Program-made: the position numbers and the translations under genes
Notes under the pieces: model-generated
Seen by the model: only the letters and a program-made list of their open reading frames with translations
Databases searched by the model: none
Told to the model about the DNA's origin: nothing
Shown here: positions 43,830 through 54,315 of the stretch, piece by piece
Numbering within the stretch: position 1 is the first letter of the stretch
How the letters are laid out: each line of letters opens with the position of its first letter
From: Paralithodes platypus
Lineage: Eukaryota > Arthropoda > Malacostraca > Decapoda > Lithodidae
Length of the DNA: 64,000 nt
Reading direction: 5' to 3'
Assembly (NCBI GenBank): GCA_032716605.1
Contig: CM064502.1
Coordinates: 32,928,910 to 32,992,909, forward strand

Positions 43830-46063
43830 GTGGGTGAGGAGAGCTGGAGGGAGGCGAGAGGAAGGTTGAATGGTGAGGAGGGTGGAGAGGCTACAGGAGG
43901 AGGAAATCAGGGAAGAGTACAGGAGAGCAGTAGAAAGACGACTAGGTGGGTTTGACCTGGAAGATATGGAGGAAGTGGAGGAGATAAGCAAGGTGTTTAA
44001 GGAAGAGGTCTGTGCAGCATGTGAGGAGGTGTGTGGAGTGAGGAGAAGAGGGAGGGGAGTGAAAGGTACAGCATGGTGGACAGAAGAGGTAAAAATAGCT
44101 GTGGAAGATAAGAAGAAAGCGTATAGAGAGTGGTTGGGTAGTAGAGGGAATGAAGAATTGGAGAGACAGAAACGAGTGAGGTACGTGGAGAGAAAGAGTG
44201 GTGAACTTGGTGAAGAGAGCAGTGAAGGAAAGTAAGAGAAAAGTAGATGAGGAATTTGGAAGGAATCTGAGTGTAAAATGGAGGGAGTGTAAGAAACTGT
44301 TCTGGAAAGAACTCAAGAAAGTTAGGGAAGGTAGCAAGGGAAACAGTAAGAGTGTGAAAGATAAGAATGGGAGAATGCTAGCCGAGAACCAAGAGAGATT
44401 CGAAAGATGGAGGGAGTACTTCAACGAGTTACTAAATGTAAGGAATGAAGAGCCAGCCAACATAGTTGAATGGGGTATGGGAGGGAGAAGAGGAGAAGTA
44501 GTGGAGGAGGAGGTGGGGATCAGGAGGTCAGAAGTGTGGGAAGCCATGAAAAGAGTGAAGTTGGGGAAAGCACCAGGAACAGATGGAGTGTGTGGGGAAA
44601 TGTTGAGGTATGGTGGTGAGATAGTGATCGAATGGGTATGGAAAATGTGCAAACTAGCATGGGAGAAGGAGAATGCACCCGATTACTGGAAGACTGGCAT
44701 AATAGTCCCCCTATATAAGGGCAAAGGGCAAAGAGGAGTGTGTGGTGACCACCGAGAATTATGTCTTTTAAGCGTAGTAGGGAAGGTGTACAGTAGGGTA
44801 GTGATTGAGAGAGTGAGAGTGAGAACGGAGAAATGGATAGGCGACGAGCAGGAAGGTTTTAGGAAGGGAAGAGGATGTCTAGATCAGATTTTTACCCTGA
44901 ATTGTGTTGTGGAGAAATATCTGGAGAAGAAACAAAAGGTGTATGTTGCCTTTATGGACTTGGAGAAGGCTTATGACAGAGTGGATAGAGAAGGCATGTG
45001 GAAAGTACTTAGAATATACGGAGTAGATGTCAAGTTGCTGAAAGCAGTGAAGAGCATGACATGGTATGAGGATGCAAAGGCGGCAGTACGTGTGGAGAAT
45101 GAGCAGAGTGAGTACTTTGACCTGAGTGTTTGGTTGAAACAGGGGTGTGTGATGTCCCTGTGGTTGTTTACTGTATATATGGATGGAGTCATGAAAGAAA
45201 TACTAGGAAGAGCAGTGGATGTTGGTGTATCGCTGATAAGGGAGGGAAATGAGTGGAAGCTGCCTCTACTGCTGTTTGCGGATGATACAGTTCTGATAAG
45301 CGATAATGAATGGGAGTTGCAGGGTCTGGTAAATTAGTTTGGAACTGTGTGCGAAAAACAGAATTTGAAGGTAAATGCGGGGAAGAGCAAGGTTATGGTC
45401 TTTGAAAGGAGTGAAATCACTGAGTGTGAGGTGATGTTGAACGGTCAGGCTATGGAGATTGTCAGCTCTTTTAAGTATCTGGGCAGTGTGTTGAGTAAAG
45501 ATGGGACTATGGATGAAGAAGTGCGGGAGAGGGTGCAACAGGGGAAGAGGGTTGTAGGAACGTTGAAAGCAGTAACAAGAAATAGAGTGGTCAGTATGGA
45601 AGTGAAGAAGTCCTTGCATGACAGTGTGGTAATCCCGACACTAACTTACGGAAGCGAAGCATGGACGTTCGGGAAGAGACTCAGACCAAGAGTGAGAGCG
45701 GTGGAAATGAGTTACTTGAGAAGTGCGTGCGGAATTACATGGAGGGATAGACAGACGAATGAGGAAGTAAGAAGGAGGTGTGGTGTGGAGGTAGATGTGC
45801 TGGAAAGTGTGAAAAGGAACAACTTGAGATGGTTCGGCCATATGGAACATATGGAAAGTGAGAGATTGACTAAGTGGGTGTACGAGAGCGAGGTGGAAGG
45901 ACAGAGAGGGAGAGGTGCACCGAGGGAGAGGTGGAAGGATGGAGTGAGGAAGTATACGAATGACGGCGGTGCTGGTTGGGAGGAGGGGCGTTGACTGACT
46001 GGGGACAGAGGGGCATGGGGGCGGTTCGTTCGTGGTCACGGCGTCAGGGAATAGATAGATAGA
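43830..46063 (+). pseudogene. RTE-like LINE, linker and reverse transcriptase, plus strand
   Basis: Starts within the EN-RT linker (TAWWTEEVKIAVEDKKKAYRE at 44070). After a frame change near 44200 it encodes VKLGKAPGTDGVCGEMLRYG, GFRKGRGCLDQIF, AFMDLEKAYDRVDRE, VWLKQGCVMSLWLF and LLFADDTVLISDN. One in-frame TAG (about 45335) is followed by FGTVCEKQNLKVNAGKSKVM, VIPTLTYGSEAWTFG and NNLRWFGHMEHMESERL, ending about 45994. The 3' UTR closes with an ATAGATAGATAG tail at about 46050-46063, like the tail of the copy at 17477. The endonuclease is missing. RT Asp residues are intact, but the PQG-equivalent block reads KQGCVMSLW. Confidence 0.85.
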
Positions 46064-46202
46064 CTATGACCGTATTTTAGCTCGTAATTCGGCTAAATAT
46101 CGATGTCTACAGCTCCAACTTCCTTATAGAACGAAACTCGCAAGTCGGTAATTCCTTGTACAAGTTCCGTTCCTCTCGAGATATTGTTTAAGGAAGTACA
46201 AT

Positions 46203-47626
46203 ATTATAGGTATGAGTCCCGAAGGGAAGAAGGAAAACCTAATATTTAGTAGTGGCCCCGGAATCATTGACGATGCGCCTTTTTTTTTTTTTTTTTTTTT
46301 TTTCTATATTCCAACTTACTTCCTCTCGGGCATAGGCTGAGAGCCTTAACATTCACCGCTTTACAATGAACAGTGAAGCCCGTGAGGTCTTGTTCCAGTC
46401 TAGGGAGTGAGCCATGTGAAGCACGTAGAGTACAACGAGCACCTGCCATCTTGCCTTCACATGAGGCACGGTGCTCACTCATGGCCCGAAACGACCCCAT
46501 CTCTGAAGCCACCTCGTTCCCGTGCTTCACTGTCTCACCCCCTAGACTCGGACTCTCACACTTACACACACACACTACGTGTGTGGCCTTACGTAGGTAA
46601 TGGCCAATCTTTGAACACCAAGCTTGCTGTTCGAACTTCCCGCCCAAGGAGAACTCAAAATACGATTGCCTTACATCGTGAACGAAACGCTCTTAACCCG
46701 GCAAGTGCGGGAATACTCTTAAGAGTTTCCCGGGCGACTGCGGGAAGACTCTTAAGATCCTGGGCCTAAAAAAATCCATTTAAAACACCCCAAAAAAACT
46801 TGAACCCTTTTTTTTTTTTTTTGCCCCTGGGCCATGCCAAATATCACTCCTCCACATCCCCTCCTTGTCCACTCCCCCCCCCCCCCCCCCTCCTTCAGTT
46901 ATCACCTATATTCCCTGTTATTCCCTTATTCTGTGGTCTATTTTCGTGCTAACATTAACGAGTTGCAAGCAGGGCATTGTCATCACTGTTACCAAGCGAG
47001 TGCAAGAGAGAGAGAGAGAGAGAGATTATCGATCAACAGTCTCCCTCCAGACGTGGGGAAAAGTGGAGGGGAGGGAGGTTGCCTCAGCCATAAATTATGT
47101 AACTCCCGGCCTGTATCGCCGATTTTGACCATCCAAACGCTGTTTCCACTTGTTTTATTGCTGTAACAGGTTAATACCTTTATAATCAACCTAAAATAGG
47201 CGCATTTGGATAACTATTAATGCTATTTATGGTAAAATAACGATGTTAGTGATGAGAACAGCACAAATACGTGCGCACAGGCGTGTGGTGTCTCATACCC
47301 CCCATGCGCACGTCTTAGGTATATAACCACTCACGGACTCGTCCTTATGATGTGGGTCCACTACTAGAAGAAACTAGAAAAATAAATAAATAAACATTTA
47401 AATTAAACTTGGCCTAGCTTTGCGCTTCCCAGGCTTCTGCTCTTGGGTACCGCTCGCCATCTTGTTCACCCCGAACGTTCCTCCTTAATCTGACATATCG
47501 AGACTCTCAAAAATGTAGCAGATGAATGGGAAGGGGATGGAAGGGAGGGCCAAAATTGTCAATGATTCCAGGGCCACTACTAAATATTAGGTTTTCCTTC
47601 TTCCCTTCGGGACTCAAACCTATAAT
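46203..47626. mobile_element. Composite repeat with 69-bp inverted ends (copy 1)
   Basis: Arms 46203-46271 and 47558-47626 are inverted repeats with two mismatches in 69 bases, including GAGTCCCGAAGGGAAGAAGG and TAGTAGTGGCCC. Between them are a T-run (46280-46302), module A (46303-46590), module C (46590-46692), the TTAA element (46697-47319) and module B (47324-47475). All three modules recur near 57.2-58.3 kb in inverse orientation. No coding capacity is seen. The class is uncertain: a TIR transposon relic or a unit of a tandem array. Confidence 0.6.
46697..47319 (+). mobile_element. TTAA-flanked piggyBac-like MITE, 623 bp (family 1, copy 2)
   Basis: TTAA at 46693-46696; the right duplication has become TATA (47320-47323), placed by comparison with the flank at 57680. 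The ends CCCGGCAAGTGCGGG and, from the right inward, CCTAAGACGTGCGCATG match copy 1 (1530-2151), as do the ACTCTTAAGAGT subterminal repeats, poly-T, GCCCCTGGGCCATGCC block, C-run and (GA)n. It sits inside the composite repeat. Confidence 0.75.
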
Positions 47627-47787
47627 TTATTAGTGGCCCCTTCATCATTGACGATGCGCCTGAATTCTCAAGACTGGAGGTGGGATATTCATCATATACA
47701 TCACATACCACTAATAAACCGGTTACGGTCCAAGGAACATTTACTAATAAGGTCAGTTAAATATCAAAGAAATATAAAAGAAGGTTA

Positions 47788-48254
47788 CAGGTGGCGTTTC
47801 TTAATGGAAGCCTGTGGTGTTATCGCCTTTAAGGTTCATAGACCAGTTGGTGTAACAAAGAAATAAACTATCCAGTCAGTTTATATTTTCCAGGGGAAAT
47901 GAAACATTCATTATCACCCAAATTTATTAATATGTAGGCCTACATATTCATGGCCTTAGGTAATGTTACCAAAAATATTTATACTCTAAATCTAATCCCT
48001 GAGATTATTGAGTATATTGGAAACCTTATTGCATCCATAGTGTTTCCTCTTAAAAATTAATCAATGTTTCTGGGTAGGCTTACTTTAGCCTAGGGAACGA
48101 TTATCACATGACCTTAATACTCGATACATTTTGTCTTACTTCAGAGGCAGGAGGAGTCCTTAGCTAGGATACTCCCCCCCCCCCCCTTTTTTTTTGTATC
48201 ATAAAATCAGCTTAGCACTAGACTCTCTGCCTTAATGCTACACATGTACAAGAA
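47788..48254. repeat. ~470-bp dispersed repeat, copy 1
   Basis: It begins TTACAGGTGGCGTTTCTTAA and ends TTAATGCTACACATGTA, with a central block TATGTAGGCCTACATATTCA. A direct copy lies at 51219-51705. The outer bases form a weak inverted repeat (TTACAGG.GGCG..TTAA against TTACATGTGTAGCATTAA). It begins right after the truncated C-terminus of the DIRS recombinase. Confidence 0.7.
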
Positions 48255-48261
48255 GGTTTCA

Positions 48262-49050
48262 TGAGATTGACGGACAGGTAACGTGTGAGAGAAGTATGAT
48301 TTGATGACCACTATTGGGTCTGTTGAATGTCTTCTAGAGAGTAATTATGGAGGAATCCAAGTGATGCCGCCCATTTACGGATATCGTGTGATCTTGCCAA
48401 CACGCCCGGGTTACTCTCCCGAATGACTTCTACTAATAACGCGGCTAGCCGGCGTTTTTGTAATCGAACACCTGTCCTTGAAACACAGAGGGCTCCCACC
48501 TGTGATGGTCGGGAGGCCCTCATAAATAACCTAAGTGACTGCACTGGACACAATAAATGGTGCCTGTCACCCTGTTTCAGAGCCAGAATTTCGAACTCTG
48601 TAAATACATGATTAGAATGTTCATTCTTAGTAATAAAAGTAGGAGCAGGAGCAATATGTACCCATATGTTGCGCCTTTTAAATCTTAGACAGTTTGGTTC
48701 CGAACTCCTCGCCGCCAACTCAGACACCCTGGCACCCGTAGCCAGTGCCATTAGAAAAGTTGCCTTTTTAAGTATGAGATCCAAGGGAGGATCGTTGCAA
48801 TATTTACGAGACTGAAGCATTTCAAGGGCTTGATCCAGAGACCAGGTGGGTGTGAGTTGATGAGGGGGAGGGCGGAGCTTGAAGCATGCCCTCATAAATC
48901 CCTTTTCTTCCGCTTCCGGTACAGTCAAACCAGTTACGTCTAGAAATGGTGTCCTAATTGCAGTGAGGTGATTCCTTAATGTGACAACTGACAACTTTTG
49001 AACATCAAATAGGTAATTTAAATAGTTAAATACCAGAGCCACTGAGGACT
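48262..49050 (-). pseudogene. DIRS-type tyrosine recombinase
   Basis: Minus-strand frame from 49042: an N-terminal SAM-like helical part (residues 1-60), then the catalytic domain with LATGARVSELAARS (box I Arg at about 105) and SHDIRKWAASLGF (His-x-x-Arg at about 219-222). The frame then hits a TAG at 48311-48313. After the stop the same frame continues WSSNHTSLTRYLSVNL, which holds the expected box II Tyr. DIRS elements use this enzyme instead of a DDE integrase to insert a circular intermediate. The C-terminus is cut by the repeat at 48254. The recombinase is inactive unless the stop is read through. Confidence 0.85.
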
Positions 49051-49237
49051 GTCGTTGACCAGTTTCTACAATCCATGTAGTAAATTATTTCCAGTGTGAT
49101 TGGTACTGTCTTTGGGTTGATGGAGCATATTGATTAATCAACTTGTGAGTCACGGTTTCCCCAAACTGGCCTAGCCACTTGGGCTTCTGAATATCCACAA
49201 GGTGAAAGTCAGCGAGGTCTTGAGGTTTCCAATTGTC

Positions 49238-50650
49238 TCAAAGTGGAAATACGAGATCGAGAGTGACACCGGGTTCTCGCACCACGTCTTCAACTGAGTG
49301 TACCACACTTGAGCCGGCCACAAGGGCGCGATCATCGAGACCATGCCCCGGTAATCCGGTAGTTTTTTTAACTACTTTGCACATTAAGGATGCGTCTGGA
49401 GGTGGAAACAGATAAATGGAGCTCCATTTGTTCCACTCTACCATAGATGTGTCCTGACCCCCCGCAGGAGTTAAATTCTGGCGTGTGAGGTAATGAGGTA
49501 GCCTCTGGCTCGCCGCTGTTGCATGCAGATAAATCCCGAGCCTCGCGGCTAGTCGAAATATCTTTTCCGACAACCCTTGCAACACTCTTGATCTCACTGA
49601 CCCTTGCTTTTGAAGGCATGTCACTGCAGTCAAATTGTCCATTCTGAAGGCTAGGGCCTTTCCCGCCTGGCTTGTGCCGTGCTCATGTAAAAAGAATAGT
49701 GGGACTAGTGATTGGTAACCCCAACGCAGGGTTCCTGGCGCATCTGTATCTACCAAAAACGTCGGTGGTGGAGCTGTCCAAGTCAAGGAGGAGTGAATAA
49801 CTTCTGGCTTCGCCCAGGCCGCCAGGAGGTTGTGGATTAAGGTTGGAATTGTCCTCAGTGTTTCCGCCGGTAAAAGATGAAAAGACCTGTTTCCTTACAA
49901 GATAATTCTTTTGACCTTCAGGCGACCTAATGGTGCCGTCAGTTGTATCCAGTTGAGTGAGCCTACCAAAGATTCCCAGATCTTCCTCGTTGTCGTCTGG
50001 GAGTACAGAAATCGGAAGAGTTTCCTGCGAAACCTCTGACGATTGTCTACACTCTGACTCCGAGTCAGTAACTCGGTATCCCAGATAAGGCCCATCCATT
50101 GGATTTGTTTGGTGGGAATGAGAGATGACTTTGCTAAGTTTACCCTGAACCCTAGGGCCTCTACATGGTCTAATACTAGTTGAACATGGTGAAGGCATAG
50201 CATCTTGGATTGGGCTACCACTAGCCAATCGTCTAGGTACCATAAAATCATGATTCCCTGTTTGAGCAATGGTAGCAATGTCTGTTGGACTAATTTCTTG
50301 AAAACTCCGGGTGCAAGATTTAACCCAAAGGGGATTCTATGAAAGACAAACGTTTGATTCCCGTTGCGTAAGGCTAGGAAGCTCTGAAAGCGTTTGTTGA
50401 TGGGGACATGCCAATAGGCGTCTTTTAGATTTATTGTCACTCCCGCCCTGCGGCGGGAGTGACAACCTGATCTGATTCACTGTCAGCATCCTGAATGACT
50501 GATTGTAAATATGGGTGTTTAGATATGAGAGGTCGATTACTGGCCTCATCTGAACACTGTCCCTTTTTGGCACCAGAAACAACCGGGATATGAACCCTGG
50601 CATTGACGGAGGACTGGGGATTATAATCTGTTTTTTGTGTCATCTCTTTG
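49238..50650 (-). pseudogene. DIRS-type reverse transcriptase and RNase H
   Basis: RT in order on the minus strand: SMPGFISRLFLVPKRDSVQM and RPVIDLSYLNTHI (from about 50605), then after a frame change at about 50440 INLKDAYWHVPINKRFQSF, RIPFGLNLAPGVFKKL, LWYLDDWLVVAQS (YxDD) and GFRVNLAKSSLIPTKQIQWM. The RNase H part includes VDTDAPGTLRWG (first Asp) and ALAFRMDNLTAVTCLQKQGS (Asp). A conserved DIRS linker follows (FPPPDASLM) to 49238. Frames shift near 50440, 49900 and 49700. This RT type with 'SRLFLVPK' and 'YLDDWL' is characteristic of DIRS-like elements, common in decapods. Confidence 0.85.
50434..50465. repeat. 14-bp perfect hairpin inside the DIRS RT
   Basis: TTGTCACTCCCGCC (50434-50447) pairs exactly with 50452-50465 around CTGC. 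It coincides with the frame break between the PVIDLSYLN block and NLKDAYWHVP, where conserved RTs have no such sequence. Confidence 0.85.
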
Positions 50651-50666
50651 ATAATAGTTCCCACCT

Positions 50667-51215
50667 CTAATGAAACTCGATTGAATTCTGTGGGGAAACG
50701 TAGGCGAGGTCGCCAGGACCACCGCCAGGAGAGACCTTTGCAGACCATTGTCCTTGCCCATGTCCGCCGGGGCCATGCCCGGAATAATCTCGGGAGTTGT
50801 CAGTCATATGACTAGTCTTGTCCGGCAGCACTACTCTCGGATCCGTCTCGCCTTGCCTTGGCGCTGGGAGTGAGAGAGTCCTGTGGTGTGTCTCAGATCT
50901 TGGAGGAGGAATGTGACTCTGACTTTGGCACGGGGGGATGAGAGGTCTTGCTACCACCGCTACTGGGTTTACCCCTATGTTGGCCCGAAACCACCTCCTT
51001 CTACCCCTGAGGTTACCGAGCCCTTGTAGGTGTCCCGGTATGAGCAGGGGTTGTGAAAGCCTTAGCTGACTGATTGAACTGTAACTGACCACGAAAGGAA
51101 CTTTTAGTTCTGAAATTTTGTTCAGCTGCCTGTTCACCCTTGAATGTAAAGATATTGGAGAAGAATCATTTTCTACCGATCTTCGTCGGAAGTCTCCTTA
51201 CCAACTACACTCTTG
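50667..51215 (-). pseudogene. DIRS ORF1 (gag-like) C-terminal part
   Basis: The minus strand below 51210 reads EQAAEQNFRTKSSFRGQLQF and AKAFTTPAHTGTPTRAR, with the overlapping frame from 51137 giving a Pro/Ser/Gly-rich stretch (PGGHGQGQW, SPGGGPGDLAYVS). It lies between the repeat at 51219 and the RT. It looks like the basic, Gly-rich tail of a DIRS gag separated from its N-terminal part (51720-53134) by the repeat. Identification is by position and composition. Confidence 0.5.
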
Positions 51216-51218
51216 TTT

Positions 51219-51705
51219 ACAGGCGGCGTTTCTTAAGGGAAGCCTGTGGTGTTAGCACCTTTTTTAAGTTTGATAGAACAGTTGGTGTAACACAAGAATA
51301 AACTAGTCATTTGGCTTATATATCCCAGGTTAAATGAAACATTCATTATCACCCAATTTTTTAATATGTAGGCCTACATGTTCATGGCCTTAGGTACTGT
51401 ATTACCAAAATATTTGTACTCTTACTCTAATTCTAATCCCTGAGATTATTGAGTATATTGGAAACCCTATTTCATCCATAGTGTTTCACTTAAAAAATAA
51501 CCCATGTTCCTGAGTAGGCTTACTTTAGCCTAAGGAACGGATTTATCATATGACCTTAATACTCATTACATTTGGCTCGTTTCAGAGGCAGGTTGAGTCC
51601 TTAGCTAGGATACTCCCCCCCCCCCCCTCACCCCCCCACCCACCCTTTGTACATCCCCAAATCAGTTAAAAACTAGACGCTCTGCCTTAATGCTACACAT
51701 GTAAC
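51219..51705. repeat. ~490-bp dispersed repeat, copy 2 (interrupts DIRS ORF1)
   Basis: Direct copy of 47788-48254: TTACAGGCGGCGTTTCTTAA start, TATGTAGGCCTACATGTTCA centre, C-run near 51618-51640, TTAATGCTACACATGTAACC end. It separates ORF1 sequence ending TSAGRLFLD from the ORF1 tail at 51210 downward. Confidence 0.7.
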
Positions 51706-51719
51706 CTTTCAGTCCAAAA

Positions 51720-53134
51720 ACAATCTTCCGGCGGAAGTAGGAGGCAAGGTGGGCGATGATGAGTACACAAAAATTTCGGGATTGAAAAATATTGGGAAGG
51801 CCTTTATAACAATATCAAGTACCTCTCCCAAATAGCTCTTGGCCCTTAATTTCTTCTTTTCCCTTCCCTCTATCACCCAGTGATCCGGGACAGGTAATTC
51901 ACCTGTAACCAGGGTGTGTGCGAGGTTGGGGCGTACTTGAGTAAGTACTGATTAATATATATCTGAGCACTGCATCCCAGATAGTTGAGAGACTGGTCTT
52001 TGGCTAGACCCCATTTCCTCAGTATAACCCACCTGTTGGTATATATCTCTGAGTGGCCCCTTCGTTAGTGATCCCGTTGACCGGGTTGATGTTGTTGTTG
52101 TTGTTCCCCAAGCTGCCTGGCCGAACAGCCCCAAGGCTGTAAGGCCAAGGCCATAAACAAGCGCCCCCACAGAACCCTCCCTGCCGACCACAATAAAGCC
52201 TGGGTGACCGAATCCACTCCAAGGCGGGGAGCTGAGAGGGTGCGTAAACGCCCGGGAAACCAAAGCCCCACCCAGGGCCCTGTGCCCCTCAGCAATTATG
52301 AAGAGAAAGTTGAGGGGCAAAGGAATAATGTGACGCTTTAGCTTCCAATCTTGACCCGTTGACCGGGTTGATGGGGCTGGTTGAGCGTCCCACCGAGACT
52401 CATCAACCCGTGCATCGGTTTCGTATGTATCTGTTTGAGAATGCCGGTCTGAGGAGCGCTCATGTCTCCGCCGGTAAGAAACTACACTGCCACTTCTTTT
52501 TTTCCCTGACACAGGTAAAACGACATGTTCCAGTGTAGGGTTAGTAAATTGGGGGGAATAGCCTGAGACCGCACTAGAAGTCTCTCTTTATTTCTCTCTT
52601 TTCGCTGAGGATTTCCGTCTTGATTTTGACGCATCCTCAGCTGTCTTCCTTTTTGATGAGGAGGGCGTCTTATGCCGGCTCGACTTTGACTCATCCCCAG
52701 TGGCTAATGCGGAGTCAAAGTTCGAGCGGGACCTCTTAGCCTCCTGGTCATCTGACGGGGGTTTGGTACGAGGTCTCTTTCGGTGGCGGGAGGAAGTGTC
52801 TTCCGAAGAAGACCCCGGAAGGGGCGAGGTAATAACTGGACACCTTAATGAATCCTCAAGAGTTTGATCATCCAACTGGAGGGATTTATGAGCCATTGTC
52901 TTACAATATGTTACCTATTCAGATTTTAATGTGTTGAAGGATAGCCTTACATTGACTATCTCCATTGTTAATCAAGGTATTGCGGAGGGCTGAACATTTG
53001 GGAGAAGCTTTTGATAACCACCGACCTCTCGAAAGGTCTAGGTAAGGGACACACTTTACACAGAGGAAGTGCCCCATAATCGCTAATCTCTGACAGCCCA
53101 GAGCTGCACAGAAAGAGAAACTTCTCTTATCCAT
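51720..53134 (-). pseudogene. DIRS ORF1 (gag-like) N-terminal and central part
   Basis: From 53134: FSFCAALGCQRLAIMGHFLC and VKCVPYLDLSRG, a Cys-rich start (C..C spacing suggesting metal binding). From 52896 a Ser/Arg/Lys-rich charged region (SSRHRKRPRTKPPSDDQEAK, TPSSSKRKTAEDASKSRRKS). From 52512 a frame runs through the 263-bp insertion and on to LRDIYQQVGYTEEMG, then after a frame change HWVIEGREKKKLRAKSYLG and PTLPPTSAGRLFLD ending about 51720. At least two frame changes. The basic Ser-rich architecture fits a nucleic-acid-binding gag-like protein; direct family recognition is limited. Confidence 0.55.
52092..52354 (-). mobile_element. 263-bp LINE 3' end inserted in DIRS ORF1
   Basis: Flanked by a 19-bp duplication CCCGTTGACCGGGTTGATG (52073-52091 and 52355-52373). 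On the minus strand it ends GGCCAGGCAGCTTGGGGAAC followed by (AAC)n, as in the LINE at 12905-13270. Excision restores the ORF1 sense PAPSTRSTGSLTKGPLRDIY. It is a strongly 5'-truncated LINE copy or a derived SINE. Confidence 0.9.
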
Positions 53135-54310
53135 GATTACCTCCTCACCGCCACAGAGATATTCATCTTCCTAGGTGTTTCACTTTCGAACCTGTGTGAG
53201 AATTTGTTTCAAGAATCAATGCTCATAAGGACATGCTAGGCTGGAACAATTTATATAATTATACTGTATATCTCTACGTAAAAAATAATAAAGTTTGAAT
53301 AACACTTAAACAATCTTAATTCCCCTTACGTTAAACATTCCTCAGAAATGTCATTGAGTATTGTGTAGCCTATTATGTGCTACCAATTAATAAACTTCTT
53401 ACCCTAGTGCAAAAAACACCGACCTCATTCGTCTTGTGAAAACATGAATCAACCCTGGCGATCTTCGAGCGCTAACACAGTTTTATTTATTCTATATCCG
53501 GCGGGAAATTCGCCCATAATATAGCAACAGTCGAACTGGTAGCTACAAGATAAAAAAGGTGAGTTTATTTCCCGTGACGCCGTGATTTGTGTGGCTATGC
53601 TTAGCCTTGTTTTTGCGCGGCGATTTGTGGTTCTCCACTTTTTTTAAATCGGCCGGCGGAATGGTCTTCTTTTTTAAAAGCCAAAAGATGTTAATTGTGG
53701 GTGGCATAAGACGTGACTACGAGGGGGGTGCGTCGCCGTTATCTTTCGAAATTCGAATTATTGTTATAGTCATCCTCCTATGAAATGAGCTACAAGGTGG
53801 TGTCCCTCGCCTTGTGCGGTCTTGTCAAATATTCAAAGCTTTAACAACAAATGTTAGTTTTTCAGGCTATTAACAAATTAATTTTAGTTTTTATGACTAT
53901 ATATATTATATTACAATTTATAAAGGTTATGTGGTGTTAAGAAACATATAATTTTAAGGATATATAGAAGGAATTTATACAACATATGGCACGCTATTTA
54001 GAACATGTTGCCATTTTTCTGGGGACAGCTATAAATAGATCGAAGGAGTGGTATGATATGCGACGATGCCAAGTAATGTCAATGCGGTTCTGTTGGCTAC
54101 GCACGCACTCACACACACCCCTACAGATACACACACAAACACACACATACATACACAATCTCCAAAATGCAATATAGCACAATGTAATCCCATGAAAAGA
54201 GAGAGAGCGAGAGAGCTGGATACGAGTAATGGCAATGCTTTAAAGGGTCTCAAACAACGACAACAACATCACCCAGGTAAGACGGTCACTAACCCTCATT
54301 CATAGCGCGC
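53135..54310. other. Non-coding stretch with (CA)-type microsatellite
   Basis: No gene recognised. A CACACA/CATACA-rich tract lies at about 54100-54165. The first 40 bases are probably the DIRS leader, and the last 100 precede the transposase and may hold its terminal sequence, but no inverted ends were found. Confidence 0.5.
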
Positions 54311-54315
54311 CCACC

